Source: Allomuricauda sp. (GTDB lineage Bacteria > Bacteroidota > Bacteroidia > Flavobacteriales > Flavobacteriaceae). Taken from it: a stretch of DNA of 27,463 nucleotides. The stretch is from the NCBI GenBank assembly GCA_028289745.1, contig JANQOD010000269.1:1-27463 (forward strand). Direction: 5' to 3'. The notes beneath the pieces were generated by a model that did not search any database, was not told the origin of the DNA, and saw only the letters and a list, made by a program, of their open reading frames with translations. Shown here piece by piece: positions 7,343 through 14,301 of this stretch (the first letter of the stretch is position 1; each line of letters starts with the position of its first letter). The translations under genes and the position numbers were made by a program.

Positions 7343-9190
7343 TTACTCCACTGTAACCGATTTGGCCAAGTTTCTTGGTTGGTCTACGTTACAGCCACGC
7401 ATTACCGCAATGTGGTATGAAAGTAATTGTAGGGGTATGGTTGTGAGCAAAGGTGTCAAACTTTCTGAAGTTTCCGGTACTTCGACTACATGATCGGCCA
7501 ATTCTTTGACCTGTTTGTCGCCTTCGGTGACCACTGCAATGATTTTGCCGTGCCTAGATTTTATTTCTTGTATATTGCTGACCACTTTTTCGTAATGTCC
7601 TTTTCTGGTCGCAATGACCACAACCGGCATTTGATCATCTATCAAAGCTATCGGGCCATGCTTCATTTCTGCAGCAGGATAGCCCTCGGCATGAATGTAG
7701 CTGATTTCCTTTAGCTTTAAAGCTCCTTCCAGCGCAACCGGAAAGTTATACCCCCTGCCCAAATACAAGCAGTTTGTCGAGTCTTTGTAAACATCTGATA
7801 TGTGCTCTACCAAAGCATTTGACTCCAATGTTTTTTCAACCTTGCTCGGAATGCCTTCCAGTTCTGTCAAAAACTCATGAAATTTCGATTCAGGGAAAAT
7901 TCCTTTTTCTTTGGCCAATTTCATGGCGATCATCATGAGCACCGTGATCTGCGTGGTGAAGGCCTTGGTAGAGGCGACCCCGATTTCAGGTCCTGCGTGG
8001 GTGTAGGCCCCGGCATCGGTCTCTCTGGCTATTGAAGAGCCCACAACATTGCAAACGCCAAATACAAATGCCCCTTTTTCTTTAGCTAATTTAATGGCTG
8101 CCAACGTATCGGCCGTCTCACCAGATTGTGATATGGCAATGAGGACATCCTTATCGGTAATCACCGGATTACGATAGCGGAATTCAGAAGCATACTCAAC
8201 CTCAACGGGAATTCGTGCCAAATCTTCAAAAATATACTCGGCAACCAGACCTGCGTGCCAAGATGTGCCACATGCGACAATAATTATTCTATTGGCATTT
8301 AGAAATTTTTCAATATTCTGGTCGATGCCCGCCATTTTAATCACTCCCTGATCAGGAAGCAGTCTTCCTCGAAAAGTGTCATGAATCGCTCTTGGTTGTT
8401 CATAGATTTCCTTGAGCATAAAATGTTCATATCCCCCCTTTTCAATTTCCTCAAGATTCAATTGAAGTTCTAAAATATTGGGGTAGGCAATGGCATCATC
8501 CTTGATTTTTCGTAATTTGATTTCCTTACCGATTCTGACAATGGCCATTTCTTCATCCTCCAAGTACACGGCATTGTTGGTAAACTCAATAAATGGAGAG
8601 GCGTCGGAAGCGATGAAGTATTCATTCTTACCGATACCAATGGCAAGCGGACTACCCAATTTTGCCACTACGATCTCATCGGGTTTGTTTTTGTCAAACA
8701 CGGCAATGGCATAGGCCCCTACAACTTGATTAAGTGCAAGTTGAACAGCCTTGCCCAGTTTGACCCCCTCTTTTTTCTTCACCTCTTCGATCAGGTTCAC
8801 CAAAACCTCAGTGTCAGTATCTGATTCAAATGTGTAACCCCTTTCGATCAATGCCTTTTTAATAGACTCATAATTCTCGATAATACCATTATGTATGATG
8901 GCCAAATCGCCAGAATTGGAGTAGTGGGGATGTGAGTTGATATCGTTTGGCACGCCATGGGTTGCCCATCTGGTATGGCCAAGGCCCAATTTGCCCTTGG
9001 TTCTGATACTGGTCTCGGCCTTGTTCTTTAAATCTTCGACCTTGCCCTTGGTCTTTGACAAATGCATGCCATCGCCATCAAAGAGCACGATCCCGGCGCT
9101 GTCATATCCTCGATATTCTAAGCGCTGCAGCCCTTTAATGATAATGGGATATGCATCTCTATGGCCTATATAACCTACGATTCCACACAT
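7343..9190 (-). CDS. glmS: Glutamine--fructose-6-phosphate aminotransferase (isomerizing)
   Basis: Converts fructose 6-phosphate and glutamine to glucosamine 6-phosphate in the cytoplasm, the first committed step toward UDP-GlcNAc for peptidoglycan and outer-membrane glycolipid. The 615 residues start MCGIVGYIG, so Cys2 is the N-terminal nucleophile of the class II glutamine amidotransferase domain (about 2-225), with the R-G-Y-D-S-A-G and H-T-R-W-A-T-H-G motifs. Two SIS sugar-isomerase domains follow (about 295-430 and 465-600; ACGTSWHAG, SQSGETADTLAA, STKAFTTQ, GRGYNFPVALEGALKLKE), ending in the conserved NLAKSVTVE. Length and motifs are complete. It has its own promoter and terminator and so is monocistronic. 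No glmS ribozyme is expected or seen in the 118-base gap upstream. Confidence 0.98.
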   Translation of the reverse strand: MCGIVGYIGHRDAYPIIIKGLQRLEYRGYDSAGIVLFDGDGMHLSKTKGKVEDLKNKAETSIRTKGKLGLGHTRWATHGVPNDINSHPHYSNSGDLAIIHNGIIENYESIKKALIERGYTFESDTDTEVLVNLIEEVKKKEGVKLGKAVQLALNQVVGAYAIAVFDKNKPDEIVVAKLGSPLAIGIGKNEYFIASDASPFIEFTNNAVYLEDEEMAIVRIGKEIKLRKIKDDAIAYPNILELQLNLEEIEKGGYEHFMLKEIYEQPRAIHDTFRGRLLPDQGVIKMAGIDQNIEKFLNANRIIIVACGTSWHAGLVAEYIFEDLARIPVEVEYASEFRYRNPVITDKDVLIAISQSGETADTLAAIKLAKEKGAFVFGVCNVVGSSIARETDAGAYTHAGPEIGVASTKAFTTQITVLMMIAMKLAKEKGIFPESKFHEFLTELEGIPSKVEKTLESNALVEHISDVYKDSTNCLYLGRGYNFPVALEGALKLKEISYIHAEGYPAAEMKHGPIALIDDQMPVVVIATRKGHYEKVVSNIQEIKSRHGKIIAVVTEGDKQVKELADHVVEVPETSESLTPLLTTIPLQLLSYHIAVMRGCNVDQPRNLAKSVTVE

Positions 9191-9221
9191 AACTAGTTAG
9201 TTTTCAATTGATCTAGATGAA

Positions 9222-9250
9222 CAAAATTAGCTTTTAAGGGGGAAATGCAA
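9222..9250 (-). promoter_or_regulatory. Promoter of glmS
   Basis: On the minus strand TTG (9250-9248), 18 nt, then TAATTTTG (9229-9222) match the Bacteroidota -33/-7 consensus (TTG ... TAnnTTTG). The -7 box is 31 bases from the glmS ATG, leaving a leader of about 25 nt. Confidence 0.7.
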
Positions 9251-9308
9251 ACAATTCTTGGATGTAAAACACAAAAAACCCGTCAGTGGTATCAGATAAA
9301 TGTTTAAA

Positions 9309-11183
9309 TCAATTTGTCTCTGTGAAAAAGATTTCGAGCTTTAATTTTTTCTCTTCGTTCGCAGCCTGTACATTGCTTCCAAAAAGTACCGTGCCCAAGG
9401 CATTAACGGTCGACATCACTGGCACATCAATCACAGATCCGCCCGCTCCCATGGCTTCAGCAACCCTAGATTGTGTAATATCAATATTTGAAGTCAAGGT
9501 CAAGGCCAGTTTCGCATTGGCAGAGTCACGCACTATGATGTTATTGATATGTTCGGTAATGCGAATAGTATAGGTGTTATTTTCCCTATTCAAAATGCCT
9601 CCAAAATTAAGGTACAATCCTAGGGGGTCAGTATTGACTGAACTTTCGCTTTCAATCACAAAATTATAAATGGGTAGGTTTGTCTCGGCGTTATAGAGAT
9701 ATATCCTTGGAGGTTGTTCTTCTTCAATCAAACCATTGAGCGATTGTTCATCAACATGAAACACTAAGTTGGCTTCGTTTATGATCCAATTTTTCGAGCG
9801 TATCTCTTCCAATATTGGGTCGGCATCCGTGTCATCAAAAAGATCGACCTCGGCAACGGCCCCATCGCCTCCCTTAAGGTATATTCTAGAGGCATTATCA
9901 CCATTGTCAAGCTGATCGGCTATTTGAGGCGGAAAATCATCACTTTCGAAGGTGTTTACCGCATTTCCTGAAATAAGACCGCCGCTGTTTCGCAACAGGT
10001 TCAATACAAAATCTCGTTCAACCTGTTCGATAAAATCGTCTGATGTGTCAGATACGGTATTGTTATTATTGTAATTGTCATATTCATAGGTGATGGTAAT
10101 TCTAGCTCCTGATAAATCAAACAATATCATCATATCGTCAGTGGCATCCAAAGATAAATGTACCCCTCTAAAGAACTCGACAAAATTGGCTTGGCTCAAC
10201 AGCTCTGAGCTTCCTTCCTTGTTCAAAAGATTCTGTTGAAAAAAATCAGGATCAAGAGGCACACGTATTCCGGGGCTCAAAGTTCTGGTAGCGTCCAATG
10301 TCAACGACTCATCAACATCTTCGGTATCGGGGTCATCCTCATTGAAGAAGACAATTTGTTCATTACTTATTTCTACCTCACCTTCGAAGAGCACTTCATC
10401 TACAAAATCGGGCGAGAAACGTTGGCTTGAAAAATACTCTTGTGCCTCTTCGAAATTGGTGTTTGGATCCAGATCCCTTAAAAAGAATGTCGAACGTTCT
10501 ACCTTTAGCCTAAAAGGTACTTCACGATTTCCATAGATACTATCAAGGGAAAAAGTTCTGGCAAAGGCATTCTGAACCGTACTTTCATCGTCAGCATCAC
10601 CGATGCCATCGCCATCGGTGTCGGGGTCTAAAGGATTTGTGCCTCCCGTATTTTCGGCAAAATCGGTCAGTCCATCATTATCAGAATCACTATTCGGATC
10701 GTCAGGATCGGCATCAAATTGGTCATCAACCCCATCAAGGTCCCTATCTCTAAGACTCTCAGGCTGCAATTGATACGGCAGGTACAAAAAAACTTCCTTT
10801 ACCGTTTCGTTTTCTGGTATGGTAGATTCACTTTCATCACTGTCTGCCCCATCTTCGGTAGACTGCGAAAGTTCACCGAAGACGTTGATTGTGGCCCTTG
10901 TGTTTTGATTAATGGGAAGTTGTACCTGACTGGTGATACTGCCACGGCGCACACCATAAATGGGATCATTGAAGTTGCCCAACTGGTATAAGGGCAATCT
11001 GTTCGTCTGTACTGCGTTGACCCTTTTATTATAGGCAAAAACATCGAAAACGGCTTTGCCCGTGGTAAAAGGTTCGCCACCAACCACACCCTCACCCAAG
11101 GTTGTCAAATCTTCTTCACAAGACACCATCATCAGAAAAATTCCAACCAAAGTTGAAATTGTCGCCTTTCTCTTAAGATTCAT
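9309..11183 (-). CDS. DUF4270-family lipoprotein with inserted thrombospondin type-3 (TSP3) calcium-binding repeats
   Basis: A probable outer-membrane lipoprotein of the DUF4270 family, function unknown. It has 624 residues. The signal peptide ends ...LMMVSC, with Cys22 as the lipid anchor and Glu-Glu-Asp directly after it, an acidic stretch compatible with surface export. The DUF4270 N-terminal part (about 23-140: TTLGEGVVGG, PLYQLGNFNDPIYG) is interrupted at about 146-199 by TSP3-type Asp-rich repeats (DRDLDGVDDQFDADPDDPN, DSDNDGLTDFAEN, DPDTDGDGIGDADD), which are Ca-binding in known examples. The domain then resumes. It starts 5 bases after the stop of the GT5-like gene and must share its transcript. 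This synteny with panC on the other side seems common in Flavobacteriia from memory; a functional link is not known. Confidence 0.85.
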   Translation of the reverse strand: MNLKRKATISTLVGIFLMMVSCEEDLTTLGEGVVGGEPFTTGKAVFDVFAYNKRVNAVQTNRLPLYQLGNFNDPIYGVRRGSITSQVQLPINQNTRATINVFGELSQSTEDGADSDESESTIPENETVKEVFLYLPYQLQPESLRDRDLDGVDDQFDADPDDPNSDSDNDGLTDFAENTGGTNPLDPDTDGDGIGDADDESTVQNAFARTFSLDSIYGNREVPFRLKVERSTFFLRDLDPNTNFEEAQEYFSSQRFSPDFVDEVLFEGEVEISNEQIVFFNEDDPDTEDVDESLTLDATRTLSPGIRVPLDPDFFQQNLLNKEGSSELLSQANFVEFFRGVHLSLDATDDMMILFDLSGARITITYEYDNYNNNNTVSDTSDDFIEQVERDFVLNLLRNSGGLISGNAVNTFESDDFPPQIADQLDNGDNASRIYLKGGDGAVAEVDLFDDTDADPILEEIRSKNWIINEANLVFHVDEQSLNGLIEEEQPPRIYLYNAETNLPIYNFVIESESSVNTDPLGLYLNFGGILNRENNTYTIRITEHINNIIVRDSANAKLALTLTSNIDITQSRVAEAMGAGGSVIDVPVMSTVNALGTVLFGSNVQAANEEKKLKLEIFFTETN

Positions 11184-11188
11184 GAAAA

Positions 11189-11998
11189 CTATTTTAAAAC
11201 TTCCGAGTTATAGAAATTGGCATATGCTTCTTCGGTCTCTTTGAAAGAAACATATGGCAGCACGGGTTTTGAAAGGTTGGCTATATGTTTTTCGAGTTCG
11301 TCAGAAATCGCCTCAGAGGCTAAAATAATCGCATCTGAATGATCGACTGCAACCTTTAACAAATTATTATAGTCGGGGCTGTCCAAGGCCTTGATATCTT
11401 CTAAGGGTATGCCATCGAATACGATCTTGTCTACGATTCTGCCATCAAGTTCTCCTTCAAAACCCTTGTCATAGACAGAGGTGACTATCTTGCTATCGGC
11501 AAAAATAGGCTCGTCGGCATAGTACTTTTTGAGATAGAGCGGAAGAAGTGACGCCATCCAGCCATGCACATGTATGATGTCTGGTGACCAGTTCAATTTC
11601 TTAACCGTCTCGACCACACCTTTTGCAAAAAAAATGGCACGTTCATCGTTATCAGGAAACAAATTACCCTCAGCATCGGCGAAGGTTCCCTTTCTTTTAA
11701 AATATTCATCATTGTCTATGAAATAAACCTGAATCCGTTCCCTCGGAATGGAAGCCACTTTGATAATCAGCGGCATATCCATATCGTTAATGACCAAATT
11801 CATGCCCGAAAGGCGTATCACCTCGTGCAATTGATGCCTTCGTTCATTGATATTGCCGTAACGGGGCATGAAAATCCGTATTTGGCCACCTTTGCTATTG
11901 ACCATTCTCGGGGCTTCGTAAGACATCAATGAAACTGGGTTCTCGGGTAGGTAGGGGACTAATTCTGAAGATACGAACAATATCTTTTTACCATTCAT
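11189..11998 (-). CDS. GT5 starch/glycogen-synthase N-terminal domain protein, half length
   Basis: The 269 residues match only the N-terminal Rossmann domain of glycogen synthase (GT5): KILFVSSELVPYLP at the start, IRIFMPRYGNI, and PDIIHVHGWMASLLPLYL. The true enzymes have about 480 residues with a C-terminal GT-B domain, which is wholly absent. The ADP-glucose-binding Lys-x-Gly-Gly segment just after the first strand is replaced by YLPENPVSL. It is thus unlikely to make glycogen by itself; a regulatory or structural role, or partner-dependent activity, is inference. Databases usually call this short form 'glycogen synthase'. It is the first gene of a two-gene unit with the DUF4270 lipoprotein and is divergent from panC. 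Confidence 0.82.
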   Translation of the reverse strand: MNGKKILFVSSELVPYLPENPVSLMSYEAPRMVNSKGGQIRIFMPRYGNINERRHQLHEVIRLSGMNLVINDMDMPLIIKVASIPRERIQVYFIDNDEYFKRKGTFADAEGNLFPDNDERAIFFAKGVVETVKKLNWSPDIIHVHGWMASLLPLYLKKYYADEPIFADSKIVTSVYDKGFEGELDGRIVDKIVFDGIPLEDIKALDSPDYNNLLKVAVDHSDAIILASEAISDELEKHIANLSKPVLPYVSFKETEEAYANFYNSEVLK

Positions 11999-12031
11999 AG
12001 ACGATTCTTTTGTTTACCAAAAACGTAGCTG

Positions 12032-12039
12032 CAAAAATA
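12032..12039 (-). promoter_or_regulatory. -7 box of the GT5/DUF4270 promoter
   Basis: Minus-strand TATTTTTG matches TAnnTTTG, 33 bases upstream of the ATG at 11998. The -33 position (about 12058-12061) reads TGG rather than TTG. It lies back-to-back with the panC box at 12071-12078, so the two promoters share their upstream DNA. Confidence 0.55.
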
Positions 12040-12070
12040 CAAAAATTATGCCGATTACCAGTATTTATAG

Positions 12071-12078
12071 TATTTTTG
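12071..12078 (+). promoter_or_regulatory. -7 box of the panC promoter
   Basis: TATTTTTG matches the Bacteroidota TAnnTTTG element, 19 bases before the panC ATG, so the leader would be only about 13 nt. A clear -33 TTG is lacking. It is divergent with the box at 12032-12039. Confidence 0.55.
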
Positions 12079-12097
12079 CACGCCTTTATCATTTTTT

Positions 12098-12946
12098 ATG
12101 CGGCCAATCAGCGACAAAAAACAACTTCAAAAGCTCTTACAAACTGCAAGGGACGAGAAGAACACTATCGGTCTGGTACCGACAATGGGCGCTTTGCACC
12201 AAGGGCATTTGTCATTGGTCGAAAAAGCCATCGAGGAAAATCATATAGTGGTGGTGAGCATTTTTGTCAATCCGACCCAGTTTGACAATACCGATGACCT
12301 GAAAAACTATCCCCGAAATTTAAATGGTGATCTTGCCCTTTTGCAAAAGCTGTCAGGGCAAATCGTGGTCTTTACCCCCTCGAAAGCTGAAATTTATCCG
12401 GGTGAGATCACTTCGCAAGAGTTTCGTTTCGGCGGATTGGAAAAAACAATGGAAGGTAGTTACCGTAACGGACATTTTGACGGGGTAGCCACCATTGTTG
12501 AGCTACTTTTAAAAATGGTCGCCCCAGATAAGGCCTATTTTGGCGAAAAAGACTTTCAGCAATTGCAGATAGTCAAAAAATTGGTCAAATTAAAGCGCAT
12601 TCCCGTTACTATTGTGGGCTGCCCCATTGAAAGAGAGTCCAACGGCTTGGCCATGAGCTCACGCAACGAAAGGTTGCCAAATAAAATACGACAAAATGGG
12701 GGTGTCATTTTCAGCGCTTTGAAGGCTGCCAAGAAGAAATTTGGCACGAAAAGTGCTAACGATATAAAGGAATGGATAAAAGCAGAATTCAAAAAAAATG
12801 AAGATTTTGAATTGGAGTATTTCGAGATTGCAGATCAAGAAAACCTGATGCCCATCCAAAGAAAACAGAAAAACAAGAAATATAGGGCTTTCATCGCCGT
12901 TTATGCCAGTGGTGTTAGGCTGATAGACAACATCGCCCTCAATTGA
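12098..12946 (+). CDS. panC: Pantothenate synthetase (pantoate--beta-alanine ligase)
   Basis: Joins pantoate and beta-alanine with ATP via a pantoyl-adenylate to give pantothenate, the precursor of coenzyme A; cytoplasmic. The 282 residues carry the nucleotidyltransferase signature VPTMGALHQGHLSL (about 27-40; His34 and His37 of the HxGH motif), the substrate-binding SIFVNPTQF (54-62), GHFDGV, YFGEKDFQQLQIV (148-159) and the KMSKS-like loop MSSRNERL (186-193). Length is normal. panD, which supplies beta-alanine, starts 13 bases downstream. Confidence 0.97.
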   Translation: MRPISDKKQLQKLLQTARDEKNTIGLVPTMGALHQGHLSLVEKAIEENHIVVVSIFVNPTQFDNTDDLKNYPRNLNGDLALLQKLSGQIVVFTPSKAEIYPGEITSQEFRFGGLEKTMEGSYRNGHFDGVATIVELLLKMVAPDKAYFGEKDFQQLQIVKKLVKLKRIPVTIVGCPIERESNGLAMSSRNERLPNKIRQNGGVIFSALKAAKKKFGTKSANDIKEWIKAEFKKNEDFELEYFEIADQENLMPIQRKQKNKKYRAFIAVYASGVRLIDNIALN

Positions 12947-12947
12947 T

Positions 12948-12955
12948 TATTTTTG
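12948..12955 (+). promoter_or_regulatory. Possible -7 box directly before panD
   Basis: TATTTTTG matches TAnnTTTG and ends 4 bases before the panD ATG, overlapping the panC stop region. If used, transcription would start at or inside the first codons, giving a leaderless panD mRNA. No TTG at the expected -33 position, so chance is possible in this AT-rich stretch. Confidence 0.35.
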
Positions 12956-12959
12956 CACC

Positions 12960-13310
12960 ATGCAAATCGAAGTAGTAAAATCAAAGATTCATCGCGTGAA
13001 GGTCACAGGTGCCGACCTCAACTACATTGGCAGTATTACCATCGATGAAGATCTGATGGATGCCGCAAACATCATCCGTGGTGAAAAAGTTCAGATCGTG
13101 AACAACAATAACGGTGAGCGTCTTGAGACCTATGTTATTCCCGGGCCACGTGGCAGTGGTGAATTGACCTTGAACGGAGCTGCCGCCCGAAAGGTTTCGG
13201 TGGGCGATGTATTGATTCTTATCACCTATGCCTGGATGAGCGTTGAAGAGGCCAGAGCGTTCAATCCGGCCTTGGTATTTCCAGATGAAAACACCAACCT
13301 TTTGAAATAG
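12960..13310 (+). CDS. panD: Aspartate 1-decarboxylase (pyruvoyl type)
   Basis: Decarboxylates aspartate to beta-alanine for pantothenate synthesis. The 116-residue proenzyme shows IHRVKVTGADLNYIGS, in which self-cleavage between Gly24 and Ser25 makes the pyruvoyl cofactor, followed by DEDLMDAANI and the conserved active-site region NNNNGERLETYVIPGPRGSGE with NGAAARK. Lys9, Tyr22 and the other usual catalytic positions are present. The gene follows panC by 13 bases and precedes an LPG-synthase-TM-type gene by 2 bases, so a panC-panD-membrane protein operon is likely. Confidence 0.97.
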   Translation: MQIEVVKSKIHRVKVTGADLNYIGSITIDEDLMDAANIIRGEKVQIVNNNNGERLETYVIPGPRGSGELTLNGAAARKVSVGDVLILITYAWMSVEEARAFNPALVFPDENTNLLK

Positions 13311-13312
13311 TC

Positions 13313-14278
13313 TTGTCCAAATCCCTGAAAAAAACCCTGAAGATCATGCTACCCATTGCTTTTGGGGTTTTTCTGATATGGTATTCATACAATGCGACCA
13401 CGGCCGAAGACCGGGCACAAATCATACATTACATTAAGAACGCTGATCTTTTTTGGGTGTCCACTTCTATACTTATTGGTATTCTGAGCCATATTTCAAG
13501 GGCCGTTCGGTGGAATTATATGCTAAAGCCACTGGGTTATTCACCGCAAGTATCCAATAATGTATTGATGATATTGGTCGCCTATCTCGCCAATCTCGGT
13601 ATACCGAGATCTGGTGAGTTTCTAAGGGCCACTGCGTTGACCACTTATGAAGAAGTGCCGTTTGAAAAAGGCTTTGGCACCATTGTCACTGAACGGGTCA
13701 TCGATTTGATCATGTTGTTCTTGATCATCATCATAGCGCTTTTAATGCAAACTTCGGTCATCATCGATTTTTTGAACGAACAAGGCGTCAATCTAGTAGG
13801 TGCCGCCCTTATTTTTTTGTTAGGTATCGTGGGGCTTTGGCTCAGCATTAAGTTTCTTCGAAAATCGAATTCTGGTTGGGCCCTTAAGCTCAAAGTTTTT
13901 TTAAAGGGATTGCTCGAAGGGGTGATGAGTGTCTTTAAAATGGAAAAGAAATGGCCCTTTATCTTTCATACTCTTTTTATATGGTCTGCGTACATCGGTA
14001 TGTTTTGGGTCATCAAATATACCGTGCCCGAGACCATTGGCCTCTCTTTGGGTGAGCTTTTGGTGGCTTTTATCGCAGGTGCCTTTGCCATGTCGACCAC
14101 CAATGGCGGCATTGGTTTATACCCGATTGCCGTAAGCGGCGCACTGGGCATCTATGGAATTTCTTCCGTTTCAGGAGATGCCTTTGGGTGGATCATGTGG
14201 ATTGCCCAAACCCTCATGGTGGTGGTATTCGGGGCAATATCTTTCGTGCTCTTGCCGTTATTGAACAGAGGTCGATAG
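13313..14278 (+). CDS. Multi-pass membrane protein, LPG_synthase_TM (UPF0104/AglD-like) family
   Basis: An integral inner-membrane protein of 321 residues with about eight hydrophobic helices. It resembles the transmembrane (flippase-like) domain of lysylphosphatidylglycerol synthase/MprF without its C-terminal aminoacyltransferase domain. Conserved features seen are ISRAVRWNYMLKPLG (about 65-78), the IPRSGEFLRATAL segment (about 98-110), TERVIDL (about 125) and the STTNGGIGLYPIAVSGALG segment near the end. Its substrate is unknown; a role in lipid translocation is only analogy. The start chosen is TTG at 13313, two bases after the panD stop; an ATG at 13346 would give 310 residues and remove the basic N-terminal tail SKSLKKTLK. 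It is translationally close to panD and probably in its operon, although a pathway link is not apparent. Confidence 0.85.
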   Translation: MSKSLKKTLKIMLPIAFGVFLIWYSYNATTAEDRAQIIHYIKNADLFWVSTSILIGILSHISRAVRWNYMLKPLGYSPQVSNNVLMILVAYLANLGIPRSGEFLRATALTTYEEVPFEKGFGTIVTERVIDLIMLFLIIIIALLMQTSVIIDFLNEQGVNLVGAALIFLLGIVGLWLSIKFLRKSNSGWALKLKVFLKGLLEGVMSVFKMEKKWPFIFHTLFIWSAYIGMFWVIKYTVPETIGLSLGELLVAFIAGAFAMSTTNGGIGLYPIAVSGALGIYGISSVSGDAFGWIMWIAQTLMVVVFGAISFVLLPLLNRGR

Positions 14279-14301
14279 ACCCAGGTTCTAAATAACGCCC
14301 C

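Noticed and set aside
9273..9290. T-tract after the DUF4270 gene as a terminator (minus strand, GACGGGTTTTTT)
   Set aside because: No stem precedes the T run; only two or three base pairs can form, so it is not called.
9191..9308. glmS ribozyme or riboswitch upstream of glmS
   Set aside because: The gap is only 118 bases, holds an ordinary promoter, and no ribozyme-like core was seen; the class is known mainly from Gram-positive bacteria.
10560..10750. Tandem DNA repeat in the Asp-rich part of the DUF4270 gene
   Set aside because: The repetition is at the protein level (TSP3 motifs); the DNA copies are diverged and it is not a simple satellite.
11189..11998. Pseudogene call for the half-length GT5 gene
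   Set aside because: The frame is clean, starts after a promoter box and is tightly spaced to the next gene; no remnant of the missing domain follows. It looks like a stable short form.
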